Shown: positions 5,768-7,097 of the stretch, in pieces
Layout: every line of letters starts with the position of its first letter
How positions within the stretch are numbered: the stretch's first letter is position 1
DNA from: Bacillota bacterium
GTDB taxonomy: Bacteria > Bacillota_I > Bacilli_A > ML615J-28 > CAG-698
NCBI GenBank assembly: GCA_023422115.1
Contig: JAEZSA010000096.1
Location: 1-7,097, forward strand
Direction: 5' to 3'
DNA length: 7,097 bases
Translations under genes and position numbers: made by a program
Notes under the pieces: generated by a model
Told to the model about the DNA's origin: nothing
Seen by the model: the letters and a program-made list of their open reading frames with translations, nothing else
The model's database searches: none

Positions 5768-6919
5768 ATGAATATCAAGAAACCCGATTGGAATGATTCA
5801 TTAATTAACGTTATTTCATCACTATTAAACAAGTTCGGTGGTCACAGCACCTATCAAACAAATTCTTTGGTAGATCAAGCTCTAGCAAAGAACTACAAGA
5901 ATGTTGTTTTACTACTGCTTGATGGATTGGGACATGAAAACTTACATGAATTAAGCCCACAGGGAATTTTATCACATCACCAAAAAGCGATCATCTCTTC
6001 TACGTTTCCTTCTACAACAGTAGCAGCAACTACAACTATTGAATCGGGAATCTCCCCTTTAGAACATGGTTGGCTGGGATGGAGTTTATATTTTAAAGAA
6101 ATTGATAGTGCGATTGATATTTTTCCTTATCGCGATAGTATTACCAAAGAACCTGTTACAATGACAAATTTTAATGGGAAAGAGATTCTAAAATATGAAA
6201 CAATCTATCAAAAAATAAATTGTGCAATGAAAGGTAGCGTTGTATCTTATTCTTTTCATCCAGATAAAATCTCTCATCAAGCGGAAGGATGTAATAATAT
6301 CCAATATAGTGATGTAAAAGACATGTTTTTTAGAATAAAAGAACTTTGTCATCAAGAGGGATTGAAATATATTTATGCTTATTGTGCAAATCCTGATTAT
6401 GATATGCACGAATTTGGTTCCAAAGCGATAGAAATCCAAAAAGATGTACTTGATATTGAAAGTGAACTAGAAACATTGGTTCAGGATCTTACCGATACTT
6501 TAATTATTGTTCTTGCGGATCATGGACATATTGATGTAGATTGGATTTACTTGACAGAAATTCCAGGCATGAAAGAATGTTTGGCAAAATTTCCTACTAT
6601 TGAAGGAAGAGCAAAGAATATTGCCCTTGTTCAAGGAAAAGAAGAAAAATTCTTGGAACTATATCACCAATACCTCGCACAAGACTTTATGCTTTTAAGC
6701 AAAGAAGAAGCAATCAAAGAACACTATTTCGGTTATGGGATAAAACATAGCAAAGTGGATGATTTTATTGATGACTATTTATTGGTAGCTACTGGTAATA
6801 AAGCATTGGGATTTGAATCCCTAAAAGAAGGAGATTTTATCATGAAGTCCACACATGCAGGACTGACTACAAGAGAAATGATGGTACCTTTAATTATAAT
6901 CGAAAAGGAGAAAAAATAA
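5768..6919 (+). CDS. Alkaline phosphatase superfamily protein, NPP / type I phosphodiesterase-like
   Basis: The 383-residue product carries the complete two-metal site of the nucleotide pyrophosphatase/phosphodiesterase branch of the alkaline phosphatase superfamily. Asp52 lies in LLLLDGLG (48-55), the Thr nucleophile (T83) in STFPSTT (78-84), Asp210 and His214 in NPDYDMHEFG (208-217), Asp251-His252 in LADHGH (249-254), and His363 in STHAGLTTREMMVPLI (361-376). EHGWLGWSLYF (99-109) is also typical. Family members hydrolyse phosphodiester or phosphomonoester bonds of nucleotides, lipid head groups or similar substrates. Many are secreted, but no signal peptide or membrane anchor is seen, so a cytosolic enzyme is more likely. 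The substrate cannot be read. The ATG at 5768 is chosen from GAGGTGA at 5756-5762. The stop is 1 nt from the next ATG, so it is almost certainly co-transcribed and translationally coupled with the flavodiiron gene. Confidence 0.88.
   Translation: MNIKKPDWNDSLINVISSLLNKFGGHSTYQTNSLVDQALAKNYKNVVLLLLDGLGHENLHELSPQGILSHHQKAIISSTFPSTTVAATTTIESGISPLEHGWLGWSLYFKEIDSAIDIFPYRDSITKEPVTMTNFNGKEILKYETIYQKINCAMKGSVVSYSFHPDKISHQAEGCNNIQYSDVKDMFFRIKELCHQEGLKYIYAYCANPDYDMHEFGSKAIEIQKDVLDIESELETLVQDLTDTLIIVLADHGHIDVDWIYLTEIPGMKECLAKFPTIEGRAKNIALVQGKEEKFLELYHQYLAQDFMLLSKEEAIKEHYFGYGIKHSKVDDFIDDYLLVATGNKALGFESLKEGDFIMKSTHAGLTTREMMVPLIIIEKEKK
6904..6910 (+). promoter_or_regulatory. Ribosome binding site of the flavodiiron gene
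   Basis: AAAGGAG, 10 nt before the ATG at 6921 and within the last codons of the preceding gene. Confidence 0.7.
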
Positions 6920-6920
6920 A

Positions 6921-7097
6921 ATGAATAAACAAGTGAAAAACAATGTTACCTGGGTTGGAAAAATTGATTGGGAATTAAGAAAATTTCATGGCGATGAATT
7001 ATCGACACAAAGAGGATCATCCTATAATTCTTATTTAATAAAAGAAGAAAAAACAGTATTAATTGATACAGTATGGTTGCCTTATGCAAAAGAGTTT
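6921..7097 (+). CDS. Flavodiiron protein, NorV/FprA type, N-terminal part (3'-truncated by window)
   Basis: The frame stays open from the ATG to the window edge and gives 59 residues. They match the start of A-type flavoproteins and especially NorV-like anaerobic nitric oxide reductase flavorubredoxins: VKNNVTWVGKIDWELRKFHG (5-24), RGSSYNSYLI (31-40) and EEKTVLIDTV (42-51). This is the first strand region of the metallo-beta-lactamase-like domain that holds the diiron site; the metal-binding HxExD motif would come after the window edge. These cytosolic enzymes reduce NO to N2O or O2 to water with electrons from rubredoxin or F420-type donors and protect anaerobes. Whether a C-terminal rubredoxin domain is present cannot be seen. 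It follows the NPP-family gene by 1 nt. Confidence 0.88.
   Translation, partial: MNKQVKNNVTWVGKIDWELRKFHGDELSTQRGSSYNSYLIKEEKTVLIDTVWLPYAKEF

Noticed and set aside
1..7097. Mobile element, CRISPR array, tRNA, riboswitch or defence system
   Set aside because: No spaced repeats, terminal inverted repeats, transposase-like frames, tRNA-like folds or defence-type proteins were seen; every sizeable frame is assigned to a known family.

Overview
The window is an AT-rich stretch of ordinary bacterial chromosome with tightly packed genes, strong Shine-Dalgarno sites, U-rich hairpin terminators and two HrcA/CIRCE operators. Together these point to a low-GC Bacillota (Firmicutes). An NO/O2-detoxifying flavodiiron protein, a YutG/LtrC-type phosphatidylglycerophosphatase and a secernin-like C69 peptidase fit an anaerobic or gut-associated lineage, possibly Erysipelotrichia/Turicibacter-like. 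The class is a guess that the sequence does not settle. TGG encodes Trp throughout, and stops are TAA or TAG.

Layout. (1) Positions 1-1959, plus strand: an operon-like run of the 3' end of fmt (methionyl-tRNA formyltransferase), pgpA/yutG/ltrC and a DUF2804 gene, with gaps of 2 and 13 nt, closed by a hairpin terminator. (2) Positions 2013-3218, minus strand: a C69/secernin-type peptidase converging on that operon; its stop codon lies inside its own terminator stem. (3) Positions 3338-4294, plus strand: a lactonase-family beta-propeller (6-phosphogluconolactonase-like), divergent from the peptidase. (4) Positions 4362-4899: an hsp20 small heat-shock gene with an excellent promoter (TTGACA, extended TGTTATAAT) framed by two CIRCE elements. 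(5) Positions 4954-4989: a strong bidirectional terminator shared with the convergent class-I glutamine-amidotransferase-like C26 hydrolase (4997-5662, minus). (6) Positions 5768-7097, plus strand: an NPP/alkaline-phosphatase-superfamily gene followed after 1 nt by the start of a NorV/FprA-type flavodiiron protein that runs off the window.

How they work together. The blocks are mostly independent housekeeping or stress units: translation initiation and phospholipid synthesis, peptide hydrolysis, sugar-lactone hydrolysis, protein quality control, gamma-glutamyl hydrolysis, and phosphodiesterase plus NO/O2 defence. I found no mobile element, CRISPR array, tRNA or rRNA gene, toxin-antitoxin pair or defence island, and no gap longer than about 160 nt between genes. 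I see no convincing new multi-gene system. The points most worth a second look are the double CIRCE control of hsp20, the DUF2804 gene tied to fmt-pgpA, the NPP-flavodiiron pairing and an unexplained TGTGA-N5-TCACA repeat upstream of hsp20.
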